A stretch of 64,000 nt of DNA from Porphyrobacter sp. LM 6 (lineage in GTDB: Bacteria > Pseudomonadota > Alphaproteobacteria > Sphingomonadales > Sphingomonadaceae): the NCBI RefSeq assembly GCF_001720465.1, contig NZ_CP017113.1:1178001-1242000 (forward strand), written 5' to 3'. Of this stretch, positions 16,106 through 23,569 are shown in pieces. The notes under the pieces are model-generated. The model was not told the origin of the DNA and ran no database searches. It was given only the letters and a program-made list of their open reading frames with translations. Position numbers and translations under genes: made by a program. Positions within the stretch are counted from its first letter, which is position 1; each line of letters starts with the position of its first letter.

Positions 16106-17196
16106 TGACCGACAAGCAACAATGCGAAATCGCGTGGTTTTCCGCGCTGTGCGACGATGACTATGAATTCCTCGGCGTGCCCGACAAGTATCTCCAGTCG
16201 AGCTGGGAGCATTGCCGCAATATCGTGATGCGCGCCGAAGAAGGCGGGTTCGACAATATCCTGCTGCCCTCGGGTTATCAGCTCGGCGTCGATACCACGA
16301 TCTTCGCTGCGGCTGTGGCGACGCAGGTCAAGCGCATCAAGCTGCTGTGGGCGACCCGCATGGGCGAAGACTGGCCGCCGCAGCTCGCGCGCCGGATCGC
16401 CACGCTTGATCGCATCCTCGGCCCCAATGCGGCCGGCACCGGTGGGCGGCTCAACGTCAACATCATTTCCTCGGACATGCCGGGCGAAAAGATCGAGAGC
16501 GGCCCGCGCTATCGCCGCGGCACCGAGATCATGAAAATCGTCCGCACGCTGCTGAACGGCGAACATCTCGATTTCGACGGCGAGTTCTACAAGCTCAAGC
16601 TCGATCCGCCGCGCATCACCACCCTTAGCGGCAAGTGCCCGCCGTTCTACTTTGGCGGCCTATCCCACGAGGCGCGCGAATGTGCGGCCGAGGCGGCGGA
16701 TGTCTACCTGATGTGGCCCGATACGATGGACAAGGTGCGCGAGAATATCGCCGACCTCAAGGCACGGGCCGCCAATTACGGGCGCACGCTCAAGTTCGGT
16801 TACCGCGTCCACGTGATCGTGCGCGAGACCGAGGACGAGGCGCGCCACTATGCCGACCGGCTCCTGTCCAAGCTGGATGACGAGACCGGCCGCGCGATCC
16901 GCGAAAAGAGCCTCGATGCCAAGAACTACGGCGTGCAGCGCCAGCAGGAACTGCGCGGCGCGGCGGACGGCGACGGCTTCGTCGAGGAGAACCTGTGGAC
17001 CGGCATCGGGCGGGCACGTTCGGGCTGCGGGGCGGCGATCGTCGGCACGCCCGATCAGGTGCTCGCCAAGCTGCGCGCCTATCAGGCCGAAGGGATCGAG
17101 GCCTTCATCCTCTCCGGCTATCCGCATGCGACGGAAGCCGATCTGTTCGCGCGCCATGTGCTGCCGCATATCCAGCACGGCCCGCTGGAGATGTGA
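16105..17196 (+). CDS. smoC: FMNH2-dependent sulfoquinovose monooxygenase candidate (SmoC/SsuD-like, luciferase family)
   Basis: A 363-residue member of the bacterial luciferase (LLM) fold, closest in pattern to alkanesulfonate monooxygenase SsuD. It keeps LDFDGEFYKL, GGLSHEARECAAEAADVYL and a histidine in VHVIVRETEDEA (H236). R305 lies in the loop ending SGCGAAIVGTPDQV, and SGYPH carries Y339, equivalent to the functionally important arginine and tyrosine of SsuD. It would use FMNH2 and O2 to cleave the C-S bond of SQ, giving sulfite and 6-oxo-glucose. FMNH2 would come from the reductase at 5066-5638. It is the last gene of the rightward operon and is followed by a strong hairpin. An alkanesulfonate substrate cannot be ruled out from the sequence alone; the sulfoquinovosidase and SmoB-like neighbours make SQ much more likely. 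Confidence 0.87.
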   Translation: MTDKQQCEIAWFSALCDDDYEFLGVPDKYLQSSWEHCRNIVMRAEEGGFDNILLPSGYQLGVDTTIFAAAVATQVKRIKLLWATRMGEDWPPQLARRIATLDRILGPNAAGTGGRLNVNIISSDMPGEKIESGPRYRRGTEIMKIVRTLLNGEHLDFDGEFYKLKLDPPRITTLSGKCPPFYFGGLSHEARECAAEAADVYLMWPDTMDKVRENIADLKARAANYGRTLKFGYRVHVIVRETEDEARHYADRLLSKLDDETGRAIREKSLDAKNYGVQRQQELRGAADGDGFVEENLWTGIGRARSGCGAAIVGTPDQVLAKLRAYQAEGIEAFILSGYPHATEADLFARHVLPHIQHGPLEM

Positions 17197-17204
17197 TCGG
17201 GATG

Positions 17205-17244
17205 CGGGCTGGAGCGGGCTGCGAATCTGTGCCGCTCCAGCCCG
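17205..17244. terminator. Hairpin at the end of the SQ operon
   Basis: Perfect 13-bp arms CGGGCTGGAGCGG (17205-17217) and CCGCTCCAGCCCG (17232-17244), with a 14-base loop, start nine bases after the monooxygenase stop codon. There is no T-run, so termination may depend on Rho or on the C-rich repeats that follow. Confidence 0.65.
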
Positions 17245-17246
17245 TT

Positions 17247-17288
17247 CTAGACCCCCTCTAGACCCCCCTTAGACCCCCTCTAGGCCCC
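17247..17288 (+). repeat. Tandem CTAGACCCCC repeats
   Basis: Four imperfect units of 9-12 bases in a row, three with the core TAGACCCCC and the last changed to CTAGGCCCC. They lie between the operon-end hairpin and the parS-like palindrome. CTAG is generally rare in such genomes, so four copies in 42 bases stand out. No function is known to me. Confidence 0.7.
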
Positions 17289-17318
17289 GCTTGCCCCCTT
17301 TGGCGGGCCATAGAACGA

Positions 17319-17334
17319 TGTTCCACGTGGAACA
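17319..17334. other. parS: parS-like ParB-binding site 1
   Basis: A perfect 16-bp palindrome TGTTCCACGTGGAACA, extended to 18 bp by the flanking A and T. It equals the bacterial chromosomal parS consensus (TGTTNCACGTGNAACA). It is intergenic, between the SQ operon and the acyl-CoA dehydrogenases. An identical copy lies at 43402-43417. No parA or parB gene is in the window. Confidence 0.85.
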
Positions 17335-17449
17335 TTCCGCTACTGCATGGCCGCCTTCGCAAAGCGCTTCGCAATTGCCTCTTTTCCGCGTCCGCATGGC
17401 GTGACAAGACGTATGGCAAAGCACAAACCCGTTCAGGAGAGCACCCCCC

Positions 17450-18643
17450 ATGAACCTCGAATTCACCCCCGAAGAACAGGCCTTCCGCGAGGAAGTCCGC
17501 GCCTTCATCGCCGAAAACCACCCCAAGGAACTGGGCGACTTCGGCATGCGCGAAGATATGACCCGCGAGGAAATGGTCGCGTGGCACAAGATCCTCGGGC
17601 GCAAGGGCTGGTCGGTCCCCGCGTGGCCGGTCGAATATGGCGGCACCGGCTGGACTCCGACCCAGCGCTATATCTGGTCGGAAGAAAACGCCCGCGCCAA
17701 CACCTTCATGCCGCTGCCCTTCGGCGTCTCGATGGTCGGGCCGGTGATCTATACCTTCGGCAATGAAGAGCAGAAGGCCAAGCACCTGCCGGGCATCCGC
17801 AGCGGCGAAGTGTGGTGGTGCCAGGGCTATTCGGAACCGGGTTCGGGCTCCGACCTTGCCAGCCTCAAGACGACCGCCGTGCGCGACGGCGATCACTACA
17901 TCATCAACGGCCAGAAGACCTGGACGACGCTCGCCCAGCACGCCGACTGGGGCTTCTTCCTGTGCCGCACCGACCCCACTGCCAAGCAGCAGGAAGGCAT
18001 CAGCTTCATCCTCGTCGACATGAAGACGCCGGGCGTGGAAGTGAAGCCGATCAAGCTGCTCGACGGCGGCTACGAGGTCAACGAGACCTGGCTCACTGAT
18101 GTGCGCGTGCCGGTCGAGAACCTGGTGGGGCAGGAGAACAAGGGCTGGACCTATGCCAAGTTCCTGCTCGCCCACGAACGCAGCGGCATCGCCGGCGTGG
18201 CGCGTTCCAAGCGCGGTATTGAAAAGCTGCGCGAAATCGCTGCGCACGAGACCCTGGGCGGTGAACCGCTGATCAAGGATTTCGACTTTGCCCGCAAGGT
18301 GAGCCAACTCGAAATCGATCTCGCCGCGCTCGAAATCACCGAGCTGCGCACTCTTGCAGGCGAGCAGGCGGGCAAGGGGCCGGGGCCGGAAAGCTCGATC
18401 CTCAAGATCAAGGGCACCGAGATCCAGCAGCGCTTGACCGAGCTGACGCTCGAAGCGGTCGGCACCTATGGCGCGCCCTATATGGGCGGGGTTTCGAACG
18501 ACAATTCGAACGAGCACCCGGTCGGCCCCGACTATGCCCAGCACGCAGCGGCGGTCTATTTCAACATGCGCAAGACCTCGATCTACGGCGGATCAAACGA
18601 GATCCAGCGCAACATCATCACTAAGATGATCCTCGGTCTGTAA
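17450..18643 (+). CDS. Acyl-CoA dehydrogenase, large-type partner
   Basis: A 397-residue acyl-CoA dehydrogenase. The N-terminal helical domain starts MNLEFTPEEQAFREEV; the FAD/substrate loop reads WWCQGYSEPGSGSDLASLKT and the adjacent strand has IINGQKTWTTLA, both typical of the PimC/FadE group that works on bulky or dicarboxylic acyl-CoAs. The C-terminal segment IYGGSNEIQRNII has glycine where medium-chain enzymes carry the catalytic glutamate, common in this subgroup, where the base sits elsewhere or in a partner subunit. A second acyl-CoA dehydrogenase follows 24 bases later, so the two probably form a heteromeric enzyme. AGGAGAG precedes the ATG. Confidence 0.9.
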   Translation: MNLEFTPEEQAFREEVRAFIAENHPKELGDFGMREDMTREEMVAWHKILGRKGWSVPAWPVEYGGTGWTPTQRYIWSEENARANTFMPLPFGVSMVGPVIYTFGNEEQKAKHLPGIRSGEVWWCQGYSEPGSGSDLASLKTTAVRDGDHYIINGQKTWTTLAQHADWGFFLCRTDPTAKQQEGISFILVDMKTPGVEVKPIKLLDGGYEVNETWLTDVRVPVENLVGQENKGWTYAKFLLAHERSGIAGVARSKRGIEKLREIAAHETLGGEPLIKDFDFARKVSQLEIDLAALEITELRTLAGEQAGKGPGPESSILKIKGTEIQQRLTELTLEAVGTYGAPYMGGVSNDNSNEHPVGPDYAQHAAAVYFNMRKTSIYGGSNEIQRNIITKMILGL

Positions 18644-18667
18644 GCGCCAGAGGACGGGAGTTTTATC

Positions 18668-19798
18668 GTGGATTTCAACTTCACCGAAGAACAGGGCATG
18701 GTGCGCGACGGCCTCTCGCGGCTGGTGCGCGAACAGTATGACTGGGAAACCCGGCGCAAGGCGATTGCCAGCGCGGAAGGCTGGCGGCCCGAAGTGTGGG
18801 CGCAGCTCGCCGAGCTCGGCATCCTCGGCATGCCGTTCAGCGAAGCCGACGGCGGCTTTGGCGGCGGCGCGGTCGATGCGATGGTCATCATGGAAGAATT
18901 CGGCAAGGGCCTCGTGGTCGAGCCGTTCCTGCCGACCGTGGTGTGCGCTGGCGGGTTCCTGAAGCACAGCGGCACGGCCGCGCAGAAGGAAGAGCATATC
19001 GGCGCGATTGTCTCGGGCGCGGGCGTTTACGCCTTCGCCTATGCCGAACCGCGCGGGCGCTATGACTACGCCGATCTCGAAACCACCGCGAAGAAGGACG
19101 GCAGCGGCTATGTGCTGAACGGCCACAAGGCGGTCGTCATCGGCGCGCCCTGGGCCAGCCACCTGATCGTGACCGCGCGCACCGGCGGCGAGCGGCGCGA
19201 CCGTTCGGGCGTTTCGGTGTTCGTCGTCGCCAAGGACAGCGCCGGGATCACCACCCGCGATTACGTGACAGTCGATGGCCGCCGCGCCTCGGAAGTCTAT
19301 TTCGAGAACGTGTCCGTCCCCGCCGAAGCGCTGATCGGCGCGGAGGGCGAAGGGCTGGCGCTGATCGAGCTTGTCACCGACGAAGCCATCGCCGCACTGT
19401 GTGCCGAAGCCTGCGGGGCGATGAAGGTCGCCCACGCGATGACGGTGGAATACAGCCGCCAGCGCAAGCAGTTCGGGGTTCCCATCGGATCATTCCAGGT
19501 GCTCCAGCACCGCATGGTCGACATGTACACGGCTTACGAAACCGCGGTGTCGCTGACCTACCTCGCCACACTGCGCCTCGGCGCGTCGGACAAGGAGCGC
19601 AAGCGCGCGGTCTCGGCGGCGAAGGTCGGCGTCGGCCAGTCGGCAAGGCTGATCGGGCAGGAAGCGGTGCAGATCCACGGCGGCAACGGCGTGACCGATG
19701 AATATGCGATCGGCCACTATTTCAAGCGCCTGACGATCTTCGATTCCGAATTCGGCAACGTCGATCACCACATGAAGCGACACGTGGCGCTGGCCTGA
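18668..19798 (+). CDS. Acyl-CoA dehydrogenase, small-type partner
   Basis: A 376-residue acyl-CoA dehydrogenase using a GTG start with GGAG ahead of it. It begins MDFNFTEEQGMVRDGLSRLV and keeps the family segment RQRKQFGVPIGSFQVLQHRMVDMY and the C-terminal IHGGNGVTDEYAIGHYFKRL. The FAD-loop serine motif of the partner (GSGSD) is replaced by AEPRGRYDYADLETT, so the active site may be incomplete alone. This asymmetry and the 24-base spacing fit the PimC/PimD-like or steroid-type heteromeric dehydrogenases. Substrate unknown; no other beta-oxidation gene is adjacent. Confidence 0.88.
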   Translation: MDFNFTEEQGMVRDGLSRLVREQYDWETRRKAIASAEGWRPEVWAQLAELGILGMPFSEADGGFGGGAVDAMVIMEEFGKGLVVEPFLPTVVCAGGFLKHSGTAAQKEEHIGAIVSGAGVYAFAYAEPRGRYDYADLETTAKKDGSGYVLNGHKAVVIGAPWASHLIVTARTGGERRDRSGVSVFVVAKDSAGITTRDYVTVDGRRASEVYFENVSVPAEALIGAEGEGLALIELVTDEAIAALCAEACGAMKVAHAMTVEYSRQRKQFGVPIGSFQVLQHRMVDMYTAYETAVSLTYLATLRLGASDKERKRAVSAAKVGVGQSARLIGQEAVQIHGGNGVTDEYAIGHYFKRLTIFDSEFGNVDHHMKRHVALA

Positions 19799-19975
19799 TC
19801 CGGCGGCGCGTCCGGCATCGCGCCGGGCGCGCCCCGCCAATTCCCTCGGCCCTCTCCCCTGTGGCCGATTGGCAACGTTAGCCAAGTCAATTGGCCCTGA
19901 GTTGCATTTTTGTTGCACCAACCCGCCGCTTGCGCGTTTGTTTTGCATCACAGCAAAAACAAACAGGGTGCATTC

Positions 19976-22609
19976 ATGAAACTTCGCGCATTGCTTCTCG
20001 CCTCGCTCGTCATGCCCGCCGCGCCGGCTTTCGCCCAGGACGCGGCCCAGGCGGTCGAAGAGGCTGGCCAACCCATCGTCGTCACCGGCTCGCGCCGCGC
20101 TGACCGCACCGTGGGCGATAGTGCTGTTCCGATCGACCTGATCAGCGCCGACCAGATCAACAACACCGGCTTCACCGAAACCGCGCGCGTGCTGCGCGAC
20201 CTGGTGCCGAGCCTCAACTTCCCGCAGCCTTCGATCACCGACGGCACCGACGTGATCCGTCCGGCAACCCTGCGCGGCCTTGGTGCCGACCAGACGCTGG
20301 TGCTGATCAACGGCAAGCGCCGGCACGCCTCGGCGCTGCTCAACATCAACGGGTCGGTCGGTCGTGGCACGCAGGCGGTCGACATCAACTTCATCCCGGC
20401 CTCGGCGATCACCCAGATCGAAGTGCTGCGCGATGGTGCCGCGGCGCAATACGGCTCGGATGCGATTGCGGGCGTGATCAACTTCCAGCTCAACAATGCC
20501 CGCGAAGGCGCAACCTTCAGCGCTACCTATGGCGGCTATGTGACCGCGATCGATTCCGTCCAGGAAGTCACCGGACTGGTGCTGGGCGCCAATGGTCAGC
20601 CCGTCCTCGCTGCCGATGGCACGCTGGCGGTGAACGATACCGGTCGCAAGCTCAAGGTCGAGGATGGCGCGATGCTGACGCTGTCGTCCAATTTCGCCCT
20701 GCCGCTGGGCGACGAGGGCTTCATCAACCTCACCGCCGAATATCGTGACCGCGATGACACCAACCGCACCGGTTACGACCGGCGCACGCAGTACAACATC
20801 GTCGGCGGCCTGCGCGATCCGCGCGAGCAGACCTTCGATCGCCGCTCGCACCGCTATGGCGATGCCCGCACCGAGGATTTCTCGCTGTTCGCCAACGTGG
20901 GCATGCCGCTCGGCGAGCAGGTCGAGCTCTATGCCTTCGGCGGTTACGGCGAGCGCCGCGGCAATTCGGCGGGCTTCTACCGTATCGCGTCTGACGCCCG
21001 CAACGTCGTGGCGATCTATCCCGACGGGTTCCTGCCGCTGATCACCTCGAAGTCGAAGGACTGGTCGGTCACCGGCGGCATCAAGGGCGAGATCGCCGGC
21101 TGGGACTTCGATCTCTCGTCCCAATATGGCGAGAACGCGATCGATTACCGCATCATCAACACGCTCAACGCCTCGCTCGGCGCGGCCAGCCCGACCGAGT
21201 TCGAAGCGGGCGGTCTGACCTATAACCAATGGGTCAACAACTTCGACATCAGCCGCGACATCGAAGGTCTGTTTGAACGCACGACGCTGGCCTTCGGTCT
21301 CGAATACCGCCGCGAATCCTTCCAGGTGAGCCCGGGTGAGCCCGACAGCTACCGTTCGGGCGGCGTCACGATCAACCAGAACAACCCGCTCAACACCAGC
21401 ACCGCCGGCGCCGCGCCAGGTTCGCAGGTGTTTCCCGGCTTCCAGCCGACGATCGGCGGGGTGTCGGTGGTTGGCGTGAATGCGCGCAACAACTTCTCGG
21501 CCTATGCCGAACTCGATATCGACGTGATCGAGCCGTGGAACGTCCAGATTGCCGGCCGCTACGAAGACTATTCGGACTTCGGCAGCGACTGGAACGGCAA
21601 GATCGCGACCCGCTTCGAACTGGCCGACTGGGTGGCGCTGCGCGGCGCCGTGTCGACCGGCTTCCGCGCTCCGGGCGTCGCACAGCAGTTCTTCGCGGCG
21701 GCGGCGACCAACAACGTCGCGGGCGTGCTCGTCGATGCGGTGACGCTGCCGGTAGGCAACCCCGTGGCGCAGGCGCTCGGCTCCTCGCCGCTCAAGCCGG
21801 AAACCGCGGTCAACTGGTCGGTCGGCGCGGTGTTCACGCCGGTCGATCGCTTCAACCTCACCGTCGACTGGTTCCAGATCGACATTGATGACCGCATCGT
21901 GCTGACCGAAAACCTCACCGCCACCCGCGATGCCGCCGGCAATCCGAGTGGGACCGGATCGGGCCGTGCGATCGCGCAGATCCTCAATGACGCCGGTTTC
22001 AACACGATTTCGGCCGCGCGCTTCTTCATCAACGGGATCGATACCCGCACCCGCGGCGTCGATGCGATTGCCACCTACCGGATGGATATCGGCAGCGAGG
22101 GCAAGCTCAACCTGATGGCGGGCTACAACTGGACCGACAACAAGATCACCGGCCGCAACGCGGCTCCCGGTGCGCTCAACCAGGTGCCGGGGATCAACCT
22201 GTTCGGCCGTCTCGAATCGCTGCGGATAGAACAGGGTCAGCCGCGCGACCGCATCAATCTCGGTGCCGACTATTCGCAGGACTGGGCCTCGTTCACGCTG
22301 CGCGCCAATCGCTTCGGACGCGTGCTGGCACCGGGCAACGACGTCTTCACCGACCTCCCGATCGAAGCGGCGTGGGTGTTCGATCTCGAAGTGCGGGCCG
22401 AACCGGTCGACGGGCTGGAACTGGCCGTGGGTTCGAACAACCTGTTCGACCAGTATCCCACCGCCAACCCGGTCGGCGTGGGCCGTGATCCGGCCACGGG
22501 GAACCCGCGCAACTACTCGCCCAACAACTACTTCCTGCCGTTCTCGAGCTTCTCGCCGTTCGGGTTCAATGGCCGGTTTGTCTATGGCCGCGTAAGCTAC
22601 CGCTTCTAA
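19976..22609 (+). CDS. TonB-dependent receptor, ligand unknown
   Basis: An 877-residue outer-membrane receptor. A signal peptide (MKLRALLLASLVMPAAPAFA) is followed by a TonB-box-like PIVVTGSR, a plug domain (RPATLRGLGADQTLVLINGK and IEVLRDGAAAQYGSDAIAGV) and a barrel ending in the C-terminal phenylalanine of VSYRF. The plug segment LRDGAAAQYGSDAIAGVIN is typical of a large sphingomonad/Caulobacter group often linked to sugar or peptide uptake. The start at 19976 is chosen because it gives a normal signal peptide; a longer open frame upstream does not. It stands alone between the dehydrogenases and a VIT-family gene, so its ligand cannot be inferred. Confidence 0.92.
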   Translation: MKLRALLLASLVMPAAPAFAQDAAQAVEEAGQPIVVTGSRRADRTVGDSAVPIDLISADQINNTGFTETARVLRDLVPSLNFPQPSITDGTDVIRPATLRGLGADQTLVLINGKRRHASALLNINGSVGRGTQAVDINFIPASAITQIEVLRDGAAAQYGSDAIAGVINFQLNNAREGATFSATYGGYVTAIDSVQEVTGLVLGANGQPVLAADGTLAVNDTGRKLKVEDGAMLTLSSNFALPLGDEGFINLTAEYRDRDDTNRTGYDRRTQYNIVGGLRDPREQTFDRRSHRYGDARTEDFSLFANVGMPLGEQVELYAFGGYGERRGNSAGFYRIASDARNVVAIYPDGFLPLITSKSKDWSVTGGIKGEIAGWDFDLSSQYGENAIDYRIINTLNASLGAASPTEFEAGGLTYNQWVNNFDISRDIEGLFERTTLAFGLEYRRESFQVSPGEPDSYRSGGVTINQNNPLNTSTAGAAPGSQVFPGFQPTIGGVSVVGVNARNNFSAYAELDIDVIEPWNVQIAGRYEDYSDFGSDWNGKIATRFELADWVALRGAVSTGFRAPGVAQQFFAAAATNNVAGVLVDAVTLPVGNPVAQALGSSPLKPETAVNWSVGAVFTPVDRFNLTVDWFQIDIDDRIVLTENLTATRDAAGNPSGTGSGRAIAQILNDAGFNTISAARFFINGIDTRTRGVDAIATYRMDIGSEGKLNLMAGYNWTDNKITGRNAAPGALNQVPGINLFGRLESLRIEQGQPRDRINLGADYSQDWASFTLRANRFGRVLAPGNDVFTDLPIEAAWVFDLEVRAEPVDGLELAVGSNNLFDQYPTANPVGVGRDPATGNPRNYSPNNYFLPFSSFSPFGFNGRFVYGRVSYRF

Positions 22610-22622
22610 AGCCTTCGTCTAC

Positions 22623-22660
22623 CCGCGCGCGGCGTGCCCGTTGGTGCACGCCGCGCGCGG
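22623..22660. terminator. Bidirectional hairpin between TonB receptor and VIT gene
   Basis: Perfect 15-bp arms CCGCGCGCGGCGTGC (22623-22637) and GCACGCCGCGCGCGG (22646-22660) with an 8-base loop, placed between two convergent stop codons. It very likely serves both transcripts; there is no T-run on either side. Confidence 0.75.
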
Positions 22661-22661
22661 A

Positions 22662-23366
22662 TCAGACGCTCACTCCGAACAATCGGCCGACCCCGGCGGT
22701 CACTGCCATCGCAAAGGCTCCCCAGCCGACAACCCTCAGCACGGCCGGCACCAGCGGCGCGGCTCCGGCCTTGGCACCCAGCGCACCGAGGACGGCTAGC
22801 GACAGGATCGAAATCGTCACTACGGTGAGGATGATTGCGTTGGCCGGCGCGAGATAGGCTGCCAGCAAGGGCACCGCCGCTGCCGCACTGAAAGTCGCGC
22901 CCGAGGCGATTGCAGCCTGCAAGGGCCGGGCAGCGAGATGTTCCGACAATCCCAGCTCGTCGCGCACATGCGCCGCCAGCGGATCGAGCGCCGACAACTC
23001 GCGCGCGACAGTGGCGGCGGTTTCCGCGCTCAGTCCGCGGCTGCGATAGACGGCGGCCAGTTCTTCCAGCTCCATCTCGGGGCTATCGACCAGCGCCTCG
23101 CGCTCGCGTTTGATGTCGGCCTGCTCGGAATCGCGCTGGGAGGAGACCGAGATATACTCGCCCGCCGCCATCGACATCGCACCCGCCATCAGCCCGGCGA
23201 CCCCTGCGACGAGAATCGGCTGCACCTCGGGCGTTGCAGCCGCCACACCGATGATCAGCGATGAGGTGGAGATAATCCCGTCATTCGCGCCCAGCACCGC
23301 GGCGCGCAGCCAGCCGGTACGATGGACATAATGCGGATCATCGGGATGCGCGCTCGGTTGGGTCAT
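22662..23366 (-). CDS. VIT1/CCC1-family Fe2+/Mn2+ transporter
   Basis: A 234-residue membrane protein of the VIT family. The N-terminus has HRTGWLRAAVLGANDGIIST, the first transmembrane helix with the conserved G-A-N-D-G motif, and AGAMSMAAGEYISVSSQRD in the second helix, both diagnostic. A soluble, charged region (about residues 85-140, rich in Glu) is the metal-handling domain, and three C-terminal hydrophobic segments complete five helices. Members export or sequester ferrous iron or manganese. It is convergent with the TonB receptor and separated from it by a hairpin. No metal-responsive site was recognised upstream. Confidence 0.9.
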   Translation of the reverse strand: MTQPSAHPDDPHYVHRTGWLRAAVLGANDGIISTSSLIIGVAAATPEVQPILVAGVAGLMAGAMSMAAGEYISVSSQRDSEQADIKREREALVDSPEMELEELAAVYRSRGLSAETAATVARELSALDPLAAHVRDELGLSEHLAARPLQAAIASGATFSAAAAVPLLAAYLAPANAIILTVVTISILSLAVLGALGAKAGAAPLVPAVLRVVGWGAFAMAVTAGVGRLFGVSV

Positions 23367-23569
23367 CGGATGGTCATCCTTCCGCTTGCCGTAAACGGGG
23401 CAGGCCTGTGAAAAATCGGCCGAATGGGGCGAGAATGCAAGCGGGCTGCGCTACGCTCCATGACAAAGATCACAAACCCGTCGCATTTGTCACATAGATG
23501 ACATTTGGCCGACATATTGGCCGGGGCAGCCCAAGCATTTCCGCGGGCGTTGCCAAAGGTTGTTGATCC

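Noticed and set aside
16105..17196. Straight annotation as alkanesulfonate monooxygenase SsuD
   Set aside because: No ssuABC-type uptake genes are present and the gene is translationally coupled to an aldo-keto reductase downstream of a sulfoquinovosidase, so an SQ monooxygenase role is preferred.
17269..17340. Short peptides starting MFHVEH read from the parS region
   Set aside because: MFHVEH is simply the translation of the parS palindrome and is a known source of false gene starts.
19804..19825. CGGCGCG/CGCGCCG stem after the second acyl-CoA dehydrogenase as terminator
   Set aside because: Only 7 bp in very GC-rich sequence, with an 8-base loop and no T-run; not distinguishable from chance.
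19490..21229. 579-residue open frame antisense to the TonB receptor and acyl-CoA dehydrogenase
   Set aside because: Composition is that of a frame shadow in GC-rich DNA, with no recognisable domain; the sense genes are clear.
23488..23503. TGTCA-N6-TGACA palindrome upstream of the OprP-type porin as a Pho box
   Set aside because: Pho boxes are direct repeats of TGTCA-type half-sites; this is an inverted repeat and has only weak similarity, so PhoB control is not claimed.
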